64,000 bases of DNA from CAVOOW01 sp963697675 (GTDB lineage Bacteria; Actinomycetota; Actinomycetes; JACCUZ01), in assembly GCA_963697675.1 (NCBI GenBank), contig CAVOOW010000009.1, positions 226,708 to 290,707 on the forward strand, read 5' to 3'. The position numbers were made by a program, and so were the translations under genes. How positions within the stretch are numbered: position 1 is the stretch's first letter; every line of letters begins with the position of its first letter. Under the pieces are notes generated by a model. It saw only the letters and a list, made by a program, of their open reading frames with translations, was not told the origin of the DNA and did not search any database. Below, piece by piece: positions 29,620 to 39,162 of this stretch.

Positions 29620-30933
29620 GTGGCCTGCGTGGCGCACTGGGCAGAGACCGCGGTCTTCTGGCACCTCTATCCACTCGGCTTCGTCGGTGCACCTGCGTCC
29701 GCGACCGATCCCGACGCTGCGGCACCGCGGCTGCGCCGGCTGAACAACTGGCTCGACTACCTGATCGACCTCGGCGCGAACGGCCTGCTGCTCGGTCCCG
29801 TCTTCGCCTCGGAGACCCATGGGTACGACACCGTGGACCACTACCGCATCGACCCGCGACTCGGCACCGAGGCGGACCTGGTCGACCTGTTCGAACAGGC
29901 GTCCAGCCGAGGCATCAGGGTCGTGCTGGACGGAGTGTTCAACCACGTCGGGCGCGGCTTTCCCCAGTTGACCGACGTTGTCGAGCACGGCTATCTCTCG
30001 CCGTTCTCCTCCTGGTTCAAGCGCCGCGCGGACGGTGAGTTCAACAACTTCGAAGGCCACGAGCGACTGGTGACCCTCAACCACGACGAGCCGCAGGTGG
30101 CCGACTACGTCAGCGACGTGATGACCTACTGGTTGGACAGGGGAGCAGCGGGCTGGCGGCTCGACGCTGCCTACGCGGTGCCCACCGAGTTCTGGCGGCA
30201 GGTCACCGACCGCGTGCACGCGCAGCACCCGGACGCGTGGTTGCTGGGCGAGGTCATCCACGGCGACTACTCGAGCTTCGTGGCCAAGGCGGGCGTCGAC
30301 TCGGTCACGCAGTACGAGGTGTGGAAGGCAACGTGGAGCTCGCTGAACGACCGTAACTTCTACGAGCTGGCCTGGGCTCTGCAGCGGCACGAGGAGCTGC
30401 TGGAGACGTTTGTCCCGCAGACATTTCTCGGCAACCATGACGTGACCCGCATCGCGACCCAGCTCGTCGATCCCCGACACCTGCCGCACGCCCTCGTGCT
30501 GCTGCTGGTCGCCGTGGCCGGCATCCCCAGCATCTATGCAGGCGATGAGCAAGGCATGGTCGGGCTGAAGGAGCAACGGGAGGGCGGCGACGACGCCATC
30601 CGTCCCGAGTTCCCCGATCACCCCGAAGCGCTCGCGCCTGCCGCGCAGGAGACGCTGCGGCTGCACCGCGAGCTGATCGGCCTGCGCCGCCGGCATCCGT
30701 GGCTGGTCCGCGCCCGCACCGTCGTCGAACACCTGGCCAACGAGCAGATGCTGCTGCGGGTCACCGACGGGACGGACACGTTGCTTGTCGCACTGAACCT
30801 CGGCGAGGCCGACGTGCTCGTCCTTCCCTCAGACAGCTGGCAGCCGGTGTCCGGACAGGGGCAGGTCGCCGGCGGCTGCGTCATCCTCGCCGCACACGGA
30901 TGGTGCGTACTCGCCGCGGACCAGCAGGTCTGA
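29620..30933 (+). CDS. GH13 alpha-amylase-family enzyme
   Basis: This protein of about 437 residues carries the four GH13 regions: DGVFNHVG (about 104), GWRLDAAYAV with the nucleophile aspartate (about 180), LLGEVIHGD with the acid/base glutamate (about 209), and FLGNHDV (about 271). No signal peptide is seen, so it is probably cytoplasmic. It could be an alpha-glucosidase, a maltodextrin-type hydrolase or a transglycosylase. The start is GTG 29620 or GTG 29629 (VAHWAETAVFWHLYP); the frame is open upstream but not family-like. The next gene, a sulfotransferase, starts one base after its stop. The frame is intact. Confidence 0.85.
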   Translation: MACVAHWAETAVFWHLYPLGFVGAPASATDPDAAAPRLRRLNNWLDYLIDLGANGLLLGPVFASETHGYDTVDHYRIDPRLGTEADLVDLFEQASSRGIRVVLDGVFNHVGRGFPQLTDVVEHGYLSPFSSWFKRRADGEFNNFEGHERLVTLNHDEPQVADYVSDVMTYWLDRGAAGWRLDAAYAVPTEFWRQVTDRVHAQHPDAWLLGEVIHGDYSSFVAKAGVDSVTQYEVWKATWSSLNDRNFYELAWALQRHEELLETFVPQTFLGNHDVTRIATQLVDPRHLPHALVLLLVAVAGIPSIYAGDEQGMVGLKEQREGGDDAIRPEFPDHPEALAPAAQETLRLHRELIGLRRRHPWLVRARTVVEHLANEQMLLRVTDGTDTLLVALNLGEADVLVLPSDSWQPVSGQGQVAGGCVILAAHGWCVLAADQQV

Positions 30934-30934
30934 G

Positions 30935-31814
30935 GTGCCCGTTCGCTATCGCTCGGCCGACGAGGACAGTGGCCGGTGGCTCGGATTCCCGTTCCGCGAG
31001 GGCGACATCGTGATCAGCACGCGGTCGAAGAGCGGCACGACGTGGCTGCAGATGATCGCGGCACTGCTGGTGTTCCAGACACCCGATCTGCCGCGACCGC
31101 TGCCGGAGCTGTCGCCGTGGCTGGACTGGCTGATCACCCCGAAGGACGAGGCGTACGCGCGACTCGCGGCCCAGCGCCATCGCCGGTTCATCAAGACGCA
31201 CACACCGCTGGACGGGATTGTGCTCGACACGCGGGCCACGTACATCGTGGTCGCCCGGCACCCGCTGGACGCGGCGGTGTCGCTCTATCACCAGGGGAAC
31301 AACCTCGACCGGGAGCGCATCCGCGCGCTGACCGGTCAACCGGCGAGCCAGCGAACCGTCCTCGCCTCGTCCGTCGCTGCACGAGTGGATGTTGTCGTGG
31401 ATCGCGAGCGAGGCGAGTCCCGACCAGCAGCTCGACTCGTTGCCCGGCGTGATGTGGCACCTGTCCGACGCGTGGACGAGGCGCGACGAGCCCAACGTCG
31501 TGCTCGTCCACTATGCCGATCTGGTCGCTGACCTCGAAGGGGAGATGCGAAAGCTCGCGGGGCTGCTCGGGATCTCGGTGCCCGAGGACAGCTGGCCCGA
31601 TCTCGTCGCGGCGGCGACGTTCGACAGCATGCGGGCCGGAGCCCAGCGCACCGCTCCCAACCCGTCATCCGTGCTCAAGGACTCGTCGGCCTTCTTCCGG
31701 AGGGGCACGTCGGGAGCGGGAGCCGAAGTGCTCAGCGCCGACGAGCTGGCGCGCTATCACGCCCGTACCTCTCAACTCGCACCGCCTGACCTGCTGGCCT
31801 GGCTGCACCGCTGA
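30935..31814 (+). CDS. Sulfotransferase domain protein (one frameshift)
   Basis: The N-terminal PAPS-binding loop is VISTRSKSGTTWLQMI, and the 3'-phosphate-binding region is YIVVARHPLDAAVSLYHQGN. After a frameshift near 31355 the protein continues HEWMLSWIASEASPDQQLDS and VVLVHYADLVADLEGEMRKL, to a C-terminal FFRRGTSGAGAE, close to the family ending K(G)xxGdW. The corrected length is about 293 residues. It should transfer sulfate from PAPS to an alcohol or amine acceptor. It is coupled to the GH13 gene by a 1-bp gap, so the acceptor could be a carbohydrate; that is inference only. Confidence 0.83.
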
Positions 31815-31960
31815 GATGTCCCGGTTGCGGTGGACTTTTGCTGCTTCGAGGTGATGACCTTTCGGGCCTTCCCCGAGTGTGGCACTCACGAATCCGCCGA
31901 CTCACCACCACAATGTCCGATAGCCGGGTCGGATAGCTGACGGACGACGGGTGGGCTGCG

Positions 31961-33510
31961 ATGTGGGTGATCAAGGGACGGCTGGTCCCCATGTCGACGC
32001 ATGCATCGGCCGGCGGCGACGAGGAGGCGAACTTCGCGGGACGCGTGTGGATCGGTGACGACGGGCGCATCGCCGCCGTGACGCGCGGCTCGGCGGCGGG
32101 CCCCGCAGAGTTCGCGGGCGCGCCGCAGGTCGACGTCGGGTCCTCGCTCGTCATGCCCGGGATGATCGACCTGCACAACCACCTGGCCTACAACACGTTG
32201 CCGCTGTGGACCGAGCCGAAACAGCTGACGCCGTTCAAGCATCACGACTCGTGGACGCGGGCCGACAGCTATGCCACGTCGACGACATGGCCGGCGTACG
32301 CGCTGATCACCGCGTGCCCGGAGGAGCTGCTCGCCTACGTCGAGACCAAGGCCATCGTCGGGGGCACGACGACGGTGCAGGGTTCGCCGCCGCAGAACCG
32401 ACCACGGGACGGCTGGCTGGTCCGCAACGTCGAGGACGAGTCGTTCGGCACGGGAGACCGCAACCTCATCTACGCGTCCACGTTGACGGCGAAGGCGCCG
32501 GCTCTCGCGGCCCGGGCGATCAGCATGCGCAACGGCTCGATGTTCGTCTACCACTGCGCCGAAGGTCAGCAGGGGAGCCTGGTCGCCCGGGAGTGGACCG
32601 AGGCGGCCAACGCCGGTTGCCTGCAGCCGACCTTCGTCGCGGTGCACGCCAGTGCCGTCGACCCGACGCGTGTTCGGCGGGTGGACGGCTCCCGGCGGCG
32701 TCGCCTGGTCGCCGTTGTCGAACATGTGGCTGTACGGCCAGACGACCGACGTGCCCGCCGCCCGCGCCGCCGGCGTCACGGTGAGCCTCGGCTCGGACTG
32801 GGCGCCGTCGGGCACGAAGCACGTGCTCGGCGAGGTCAAGTCCGCGCGGCTGGTGTCCGACCACTTCGGCTGGGACCTGAGCGATTTCGACCTGGTTCGC
32901 ATGGTCACCTGCAACCCGGGCGACCTGCTGGCCCTGCCGTGGGATCGCCAGCTCGGCCGGCTGCAGCCCGGCGCGATCGCGGACCTCGTCGTCATCCACG
33001 CCAAACCGCGCGCCGTCGCGTTCCACACGATCGTGAAGGCGACCGAGGTCGACGTCGAGCTCGTCGTCATCGACGGCCGGCCGCGCTACGGCACGCCCGC
33101 GCTGATGACGGCCAGCCGGCGCCGACCAGCTCACTCCGCTGGTCGGTCGCGGGCCAGGACCGACAGCTGTCGCTGAGCCGGTCGGACGACCCGACCACCG
33201 CGTGGGCGTGGCAGGACGTCGTCGACCGCATGGAGGAGGTCCGCGCCGACCCGAAGGGCGAGATCGAGAAAGCCCAGGCCGGGCTGGCCGCGTGGGCCGG
33301 ACGCATGGACCATCGCGAGGCACCGCTGCGGCTGGCACTGGACATGCCCACCGGGCTCGCCCCGGTCGGCGGCCTGCCCAAGGACCTGCACGCAGGTGCG
33401 TCGTGCCCCCGCTGCAGTCCCTGACCCACGACGCGGACTGGCTGGCATCGCTGCCCGGGCGTGGGTTCCACGGTGGCGTCCTGGACGGACTCGCCTCGTA
33501 CTACTCGTGA
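31961..33510 (+). CDS. Amidohydrolase-superfamily enzyme (frameshifted)
   Basis: MWVIKGRLVPMSTHA opens a beta strand domain, and SSLVMPGMIDLHNHLAYNTL provides the first metal-binding H-x-H. Later blocks are VYHCAEGQQGSLVAREWTEA, PLSNMWLYGQTTD, VSLGSDWAPSGTKHVLGEVK and LQPGAIADLVVIHAKP, typical of cytosine deaminase/chlorohydrolase-like members. A C-terminal helical extension (WAWQDVVDRMEEVRADPKGE) follows. Frames shift near 32660, 33110 and 33395. The TGA at 33508-33510 overlaps the ATG of an S41 peptidase gene. Corrected length is about 516 residues. The substrate is not evident. Confidence 0.8.
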
Positions 33511-35205
33511 TGGGAGTCGGCATGGCCAGCACCGAAACGCGATGCCGCCGCGGCGCAGCGCGGCCGGACCCTGACCGAGGCTCTCGGCCCCGACGCACTG
33601 CGCAACGGCACTGCCTCCGCAGGTCTCGACGGCGGGCAGCGCCAGGAGGTCCTCGACACGCTCATCGCCGTGCTCGGCGGCGCCTACGCACACCTGCCGG
33701 CGAAACGGGCGGCCTATGCGGTCGACCCGGTGCAGGCACTGATCCTGCTGCGCCGACGCGCGGCCGACCTGTCCGACGCCGACTTCCACCTCGCCGTGAC
33801 CGGTCTGGTGACCGGCCTGCGCGACGCGCACACGCGCTACATCGGAGCGACCGGGCAGCCGCGGGCAGCGTCGCCGTCCTGCCCTTCCTGGTGGAGCAGT
33901 ACGGACCTGCCGAGGACCCGCAGTTCCTCGTCACCAAGACCGCGCCCGACCTGGCCGACATCGACCCGACGTTCGCGCCCGGCGTGGTGATCGAGTGGTG
34001 GAACGGCGTGCCGATCGCCCGCGCCGTCGAGGTCTACGCCGACCGCGAGACCGGCGGCCGCCGGGACTCGCGCCGAGCACGCGCCCTCGAGACGCTCACG
34101 TTCCGCGCGCTCGACTACGGCCCGCCGCCGGACGAGCACCGCGTCGACCTCGGCTACCGGACGGCGCGCGGCGCGCAGCGCGAGCTCACGGCTCCCCTGG
34201 CGGGTGCTCGAGCCGAAGCAGGCCGCCTCCGCCGTGCGGCGGGGGTCGCGCGCCTCGCTCAAGGTCGCTGCCGATCCCGCCGCCGAGGCGGTGCGCAGGG
34301 CCAAGAAGCTGCTGTACGCACCGGACGCCTGGGTCGCGGAGCCGGTCACGCAGACCCAGCTGCGCTCGGCGGCACCGGCCGCGGCCCGCGAGAAAACGCC
34401 GGTCGGGCAGTGGCTCGACACCCCGATGCAGGACGTGCTGTCGGCCCAGGCGCTGAGTCGGAGCATCGGCTATCTGCGTGTCTGGTCGTTCGACGTGGAC
34501 GACGACGACCTGTTCGTCGCCGAGGTGACCCGCCTGCTCGGGCTGCTGCCGCAGACCGGGCTGATCGTCGACCTGCGCGGCAATCCCGGTGGTCTCGTCT
34601 GGGCGGCCGAGCGGATGCTGCAGCTGTTCACGGACACCCGGATCGCGCCGACCCGGTTCTCCCTCGTCGCGTCGCCGCTGACCCGCGAGATGGCCAACAG
34701 CCCGTTCAACCGCCTCGAGCTCGAGGCGTGGGCGCCGTCGCTGGACGACGCCGTCGCGACGGGCGAGCTCTACGCCCAGCCGCTGCCGCTCACCGACCCT
34801 GCGTGGTGCAACGACCTCGGCCGGCACTACCCCGGCCCGGTCGTCGCGGTCGTCGACGCCAACACCTACTCCTCGGGCGACCTGTTCGCCGCCGGCTGGG
34901 TCGACCACGACATCGGGCCGCTGGTCACGGTCGGGCAGGCGACCGGCGGAGGTGGGGCCAACGTGTGGACCTCCGCCCAGCTGCGCGACGCTCTGGCCGG
35001 CACCGACCACGCGCTCGGTCCGCTGCCCGTCGGTGTCGGCTACACGATCGCGATCCGCCGCGCCATCCGTTCTTCGCGCTCCGACGGCGTGCCGATCGAG
35101 GACCTCGGCGTCTCGGGCGTGCCCTACGAGATGACCCGTGCCGACCTGCTGCACGGCAACCGCGACCTGCTGGCGTTCTGCACGGATCTGCTCACGAACG
35201 CCTGA
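33510..35205 (+). CDS. S41 family (tail-specific protease-like) peptidase (frameshifted)
   Basis: The C-terminal half holds the S41 core: LIVDLRGNPGGLVWAAERML and VVAVVDANTYSSGDLFAAGW with the catalytic serine, then VTVGQATGGGGANVW. The N-terminal part reads LTEALGPDALRNGTASAGLD and LVTGLRDAHTRYIGA, then an interdomain stretch FLVTKTAPDLADIDPTFAPG resembling a reduced PDZ. Frames shift near 33541, 33850 and 34195. No signal peptide is visible, so it is probably cytoplasmic. ATG 33510 overlaps the amidohydrolase stop, suggesting a two-gene unit. Length is about 564 residues. Confidence 0.8.
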
Positions 35206-35245
35206 CCCATCAGGGTCGGTGGCCCCTCACACCTCGGAGACAGCA

Positions 35246-36025
35246 ATGGTTGAGTTCGACCCCGGCCCGTCGAAGTCCATCGCCAACCACCTTGCTGCCC
35301 TGCCGAGCTATGCGCCGCACCGCAACCTGTTCTGGTACGACTGGGGCCCCGTCTTCTACCGCGGCCGGCTGAACATGTCCGGGCGGCTGCTCTGCGTCGC
35401 GTCCGACCCCGGGCCCACAGAGCGCATCGCCTGCCGCACACTCGTCGGCGACGCCGGCCAACGCGTGCAAGGGTTTCTCACCAAGCTCGGTCTCACCCGC
35501 AGCTATGCCCTGGTCAACGCCTTCGCCTATGCCCTCTTGCCGTCGAGGTCGATGAGCGCGATCCCGATGCTGTCCGAGCCCGACCACCTCGCCTGGCGCA
35601 ACGCCTTGCTCGACAAGATCACCGGTCCGCAGCTACAGGCCGTCGTCGCCTTCGGGCTGCAGGCGCGCCTCGCCGTCGGGCTGTGGGACAGCAAGCCGGA
35701 CGTACCCGTCTTCGAGGTGCCGCACCCGTCGAGCCGCGACCCCAAGAAGCTCGTCGACGCTTGGCGTGCGGCGATCATCGAGCTGCGCGGGATCGTCACA
35801 CCCGACCCCGACGGCGACCCGACCGGACCCAACTACGGGGCCAAGCTCAGCGAGGCCGACTACGCGCCCATCCCGCCGCGCGACCTGCCGTTCGGGGTGC
35901 CCGACTGGTTGGGTGACGACAACTGGGGACGCACCGCCCGGCCGAAGCACAACAACAGCGTGGAGCGCCCCGGCGACGACCTGCTGCACACCTTGATCTG
36001 GCACGCGCCGGAGGATCGGCCGTAG
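35246..36025 (+). CDS. Uracil-DNA glycosylase superfamily-like protein
   Basis: This 259-residue protein has the layout of the UDG fold. GRLLCVASDPGPTERIACRT corresponds to motif A (GxDPGPTE), followed by LVNAFAYALLPSRS and PVFEVPHPSSRDPKKLVDAW near the motif B H-P-S loop. A C-terminal extension rich in proline and aspartate (TPDPDGDPTGPNYGAKLSEA) is unusual for repair enzymes. DNA repair activity is unproven. ATG 35246 is chosen because MVEFDPGPSKSIANHLAAL starts the domain. The frame is intact, and the gene follows the S41 peptidase after 40 bp. Confidence 0.72.
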   Translation: MVEFDPGPSKSIANHLAALPSYAPHRNLFWYDWGPVFYRGRLNMSGRLLCVASDPGPTERIACRTLVGDAGQRVQGFLTKLGLTRSYALVNAFAYALLPSRSMSAIPMLSEPDHLAWRNALLDKITGPQLQAVVAFGLQARLAVGLWDSKPDVPVFEVPHPSSRDPKKLVDAWRAAIIELRGIVTPDPDGDPTGPNYGAKLSEADYAPIPPRDLPFGVPDWLGDDNWGRTARPKHNNSVERPGDDLLHTLIWHAPEDRP

Positions 36026-36064
36026 GCCTCAGGCGCCCGAAACCGGGTCTCCGGGGCCGTCTGC

Positions 36065-36781
36065 TCAGGTGCCCGGCTTGCGACCGAACACCTGCACCGA
36101 GGTCCCGACGTCGACGCGATTCCACATCTTCTTCGCGACCTTGGGCAGGATGTGCACGCAGCCGTGCGAACCGAGCGTGTCGTACAGGTAGCGGTCACTC
36201 GTGTGGAACGCGATACCTCCCGAGAAGAACATCGCGTAGGGCATCGGGCTGCCGTAGATGCTCGACACGTGGTCAATGTCCTTGGTGTACACGTGGAACA
36301 GGCCCGTGCGCGTCTCGTACCCGTCCCGTCCGCTGCGGATCGCGTACGGCCCCCACGTGATCGTGCCCTTCTTCGCGATCCACGCGGTTTGGCTCTTGAG
36401 GTCGACACAGACGACCTTGGCCCGCGCGTCACACTTGTCGGCCCGGTCGGCGCTCAGGCGCAGCCGCTTGACGACCTTTCCCGTCACGGTGCCGGCGTAG
36501 CCCTCGGCGGGCTCGATGCCGTTCTTGCGCTGGAACTTCCGGATCGCCCGGCAGTCGCTCTCGCTGTTCGTGCCGTCGGGCACGAGACCGAGAAATTTCT
36601 CGAGCCTGGTCTGGCGCGGGCCGGTGTCGGCGTTGCACGCCGTGGCGGCCTGCGCAACGGCAACGGGCAGCAACGTGACCAAGAGAGCCACGGCGGCAGC
36701 GACGGCGGCCGCCAGGCGGACCGAGCGCCAGCGCCCGGCAGTCTCTGTCGCGTCGACCGTGCCGACAGCTGACGTATGCAT
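36065..36781 (-). CDS. Secreted L,D-transpeptidase (YkuD domain)
   Basis: This 238-residue protein has a signal/anchor helix (LAAAVAAAVALLVTLLPVAV), a short peptidoglycan-binding-like stretch (DCRAIRKFQRKNGIEPAEGY) and a YkuD catalytic domain. The active-site motif is SHGCVHI, with the upstream histidine in GIAFHTSDRYLYDTLG. It should cross-link or trim peptidoglycan, or attach proteins, outside the membrane. CNADTGPRQ follows the signal peptide. The start is ATG 36781 (MHTSAVGTVDATETAGRW). The frame is intact, and it is convergent with the UDG-like gene. Confidence 0.9.
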   Translation of the reverse strand: MHTSAVGTVDATETAGRWRSVRLAAAVAAAVALLVTLLPVAVAQAATACNADTGPRQTRLEKFLGLVPDGTNSESDCRAIRKFQRKNGIEPAEGYAGTVTGKVVKRLRLSADRADKCDARAKVVCVDLKSQTAWIAKKGTITWGPYAIRSGRDGYETRTGLFHVYTKDIDHVSSIYGSPMPYAMFFSGGIAFHTSDRYLYDTLGSHGCVHILPKVAKKMWNRVDVGTSVQVFGRKPGT

Positions 36782-36903
36782 CGTGATGTCCTTCTCGAAA
36801 TGGCCGCGGGTGCGGCGGATTGATCAAGAAGACGCGCGAGACGGCGTGCTGGATGCGCCAGCAGCGTGTGACCCGCGCCACATCCGCGACGGAGGACAGT
36901 TGG

Positions 36904-37683
36904 TCAGTCGATGTCCAGGTCGACCGCGAGCGCGCAGTGGTCGCTCACACCGAGCCGCATCACCTCCACGTCGCGGACGGCCGAGGTGTCGATGCCGTCG
37001 CCGAGCACGTGGTCGAACTGCACGCGCGGCCGCCACGAGGGATACGTCGCCGCCCGGGCGAGCTGTGCCCAACGAGTGGTGACGCGCGGCAGGGCTCCGG
37101 GCAGGTTGAAGTCGCCGATCAGCAACCGCGGACCCGGGAAGCCGCGCGCCCAGTGCGCGAGCGTCCGCAGCTGGGCGACGTTCCAGCCCGGCATGAAGGA
37201 CAGGTGAGCAGACACGACCGTCAGCGGACCCGACGGGCCCTCGACCACAGCGGCCATGCCGAGGCGCGGCTCATCACGCACATGAGTGAGCCCGCGAGCG
37301 CCGTGCACCATCAGGGGCATGCCGACGGGCGCCGGCGCGAAGCGTCGCACATGCCACGAGTGCACAGGCAGGCGGGAGACGAGCCCGATGCCGTACGTCG
37401 GCTGGTCCGTCTCCTCGTCGTCATCCGTGGAAGGCGTCCACGGAACGCTGCTCCCGGGGGTGCCGCGCAGCGTCGGGACGAACCGCCACCAGCCGGCGCC
37501 GAGTGCATCGGCGACGGCGGCCGTCTGGTCGACCAGCTGCGAACGCGGCTGCCCGCGATCGACTTCCTGCAGGCCGACGACGTCGCCGTCGAGTGTCTCC
37601 GCGGCCGCTCGCAGGGCGGACTGGTCGACGTTGCCGTCGGTCAGGGACTGCCCGTGCAGGAGGTTGAAGGTGGCGACGCGCAC
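36904..37683 (-). CDS. Endonuclease/exonuclease/phosphatase-family protein
   Basis: VRVATFNLLHGQSLTDGNVD and DGDVVGLQEVDRGQPRSQLV provide the metal-binding N and E. LLIGDFNLPGALPRV and the C-terminal VMRLGVSDHCALAVDLDID supply the D/N and catalytic D-H pair of the EEP fold. The length of 259 residues is a single domain. There is no signal peptide. The substrate could be a nucleic acid, a phospholipid head group or an inositol phosphate. GTG 37683 is the natural start, although the frame stays open further upstream across the divergent M20 gene. Intact. Confidence 0.85.
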   Translation of the reverse strand: MRVATFNLLHGQSLTDGNVDQSALRAAAETLDGDVVGLQEVDRGQPRSQLVDQTAAVADALGAGWWRFVPTLRGTPGSSVPWTPSTDDDEETDQPTYGIGLVSRLPVHSWHVRRFAPAPVGMPLMVHGARGLTHVRDEPRLGMAAVVEGPSGPLTVVSAHLSFMPGWNVAQLRTLAHWARGFPGPRLLIGDFNLPGALPRVTTRWAQLARAATYPSWRPRVQFDHVLGDGIDTSAVRDVEVMRLGVSDHCALAVDLDID

Positions 37684-37707
37684 CGGCCCGACGCTAGCCC
37701 ACGGTGC

Positions 37708-37749
37708 GATGCGCCTGGCCCGGGCCGAGATGCGTCTGGCCCGGGCCGA
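37708..37749. repeat. Two tandem 21-bp repeats
   Basis: Copies gatgcgcctggcccgggccg(a) at 37708-37728 and the same with one base change at 37729-37749, plus a partial third copy, lie in the divergent promoter region between the EEP and M20 genes. They may hold regulatory sites; no -10/-35 pair is convincing. Confidence 0.75.
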
Positions 37750-37767
37750 ATGCGTAAGGTGCGACGC

Positions 37768-39162
37768 ATGAGCGATCCACTCCCGGTAGCGGCCGCCGTC
37801 GAGGCCGGTGCCGAACGTTTCGTCGCCGAGCTCATCGACTGGCTGCGCATCCCCTCCATCTCCGGTGACCCGGACAACGCCGACGACGTGCGGCGGTCCG
37901 CGGAGTGGCTGGCGCAGACGTTGCGCGCCACGGGGTTCCCGACCGTCGAGGTGTGGGAGACAGCGGGGCTGCCGTCCGTGTTCGCGGAGTGGCTCAGCGA
38001 CGACGCCGACGCACCCACCGTCGTCGTCTACGGCCACCACGACGTGCAGCCGGTCACCCCGCTCGACCTGTGGGAGCATCCGCCGTTCGAGCCGACGGTC
38101 GTCGGAGAGCGGCTGCATGCGCGCGGCGCTGCCGACGACAAGGGCCAGATCTTCTTCCACACGCTGGGCGTCCGGGCCCACCTCTCGGCGACGGGCCGCA
38201 GCAGCCCCGCCGTCAACCTCAAGCTGATCGTCGAGGGCGAGGAGGAGTCCGGCTCGCCGAACTTCGCCGCCCTGCTCGCGCAGCGTCGCGACCGGCTCGC
38301 CTGCGACGTCGTCGTGGTGTCGGACACCGGCATGTGGTCCCGCGAGACACCGACGACCTGCACCGGCATGCGCGGCATGACCGACGGTCAGCTCGACCTG
38401 CGCGGCCCCAGCGGCGACATCCACTCGGGCTCGTTCGGTGGATCGGTGCGCAACCCGTTGACCGAGCTGGCGCGGTTGCTCGGACGACTGCACGACGACG
38501 ACGGGCACGTCACCATCGACGGCTTCTACGACGGGATCGTCGAGCTCACCGACACCGAGCGGGCGCTGATCGCCAAGCTGCCGTTCGACGAGGAGTCCTG
38601 GCTGGCCAACGCCAAGAGCAGCCACACGTACGGCGAAAAGGGGTTCACCACCCTCGAACGCGTCTGGGCGCGGCCGACGGCGGAGGTCAACGGGCTGTGG
38701 GGCGGCTACGCGGGCGCAGGTCACAAGACGATCGTGCCGTCCGACGCGCACGCCAAGTTCTCCTTCCGGCTCGTCGCCGGGCAGGACCCGCTCGACATCC
38801 AGGCGAAGTTCCGCGACTGGCTGGACCGCAACGTGCCCGAGGGCATCGAGTGGTCGGTCGAGTTCTACGGGGACGGTGTGCGGCCCTGCCTGACGCCGCT
38901 GGACCATCCGGCGCTCGAGGCCGTCACCCGCGCGATGTCGACGGCCTTCGGCACGGAGGTGCTCTACACCCGGGAGGGCGGCTCGGGGCCGGAGGCGGAC
39001 CTGCAGGACGTGCTCGAGGCGCCGGTGGTCTTTCTCGGCGTCAGCCTGCCGGACGACGGCTGGCACGCGCCGAACGAGAAGGTCGAGATCCCGTTGCTGC
39101 TCAAGGGCGCGGAGGCTGCGGCACATCTGTGGGACGAGCTCGCCACTGCGTTGCGCCGGTGA
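37768..39162 (+). CDS. M20-family dipeptidase
   Basis: This 464-residue zinc peptidase resembles carnosinase/CNDP-type M20 enzymes. Metal and catalytic motifs are VVYGHHDVQPVTPLDLW (H, D), GAADDKGQIFFHTLG (bridging D), LIVEGEEESGSPNF (base and ligand E) and VVVSDTGMWSRETP. The dimerisation domain holds TTCTGMRGMTDGQLDLRGP and DIHSGSFGG. A C-terminal histidine is in WHAPNEKVEIP. It is cytoplasmic and should cleave dipeptides. ATG 37768 (MSDPLPVAAAVEAG) is the start. The nudC GTG overlaps its stop, so the two are coupled. The frame is intact. Confidence 0.9.
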   Translation: MSDPLPVAAAVEAGAERFVAELIDWLRIPSISGDPDNADDVRRSAEWLAQTLRATGFPTVEVWETAGLPSVFAEWLSDDADAPTVVVYGHHDVQPVTPLDLWEHPPFEPTVVGERLHARGAADDKGQIFFHTLGVRAHLSATGRSSPAVNLKLIVEGEEESGSPNFAALLAQRRDRLACDVVVVSDTGMWSRETPTTCTGMRGMTDGQLDLRGPSGDIHSGSFGGSVRNPLTELARLLGRLHDDDGHVTIDGFYDGIVELTDTERALIAKLPFDEESWLANAKSSHTYGEKGFTTLERVWARPTAEVNGLWGGYAGAGHKTIVPSDAHAKFSFRLVAGQDPLDIQAKFRDWLDRNVPEGIEWSVEFYGDGVRPCLTPLDHPALEAVTRAMSTAFGTEVLYTREGGSGPEADLQDVLEAPVVFLGVSLPDDGWHAPNEKVEIPLLLKGAEAAAHLWDELATALRR

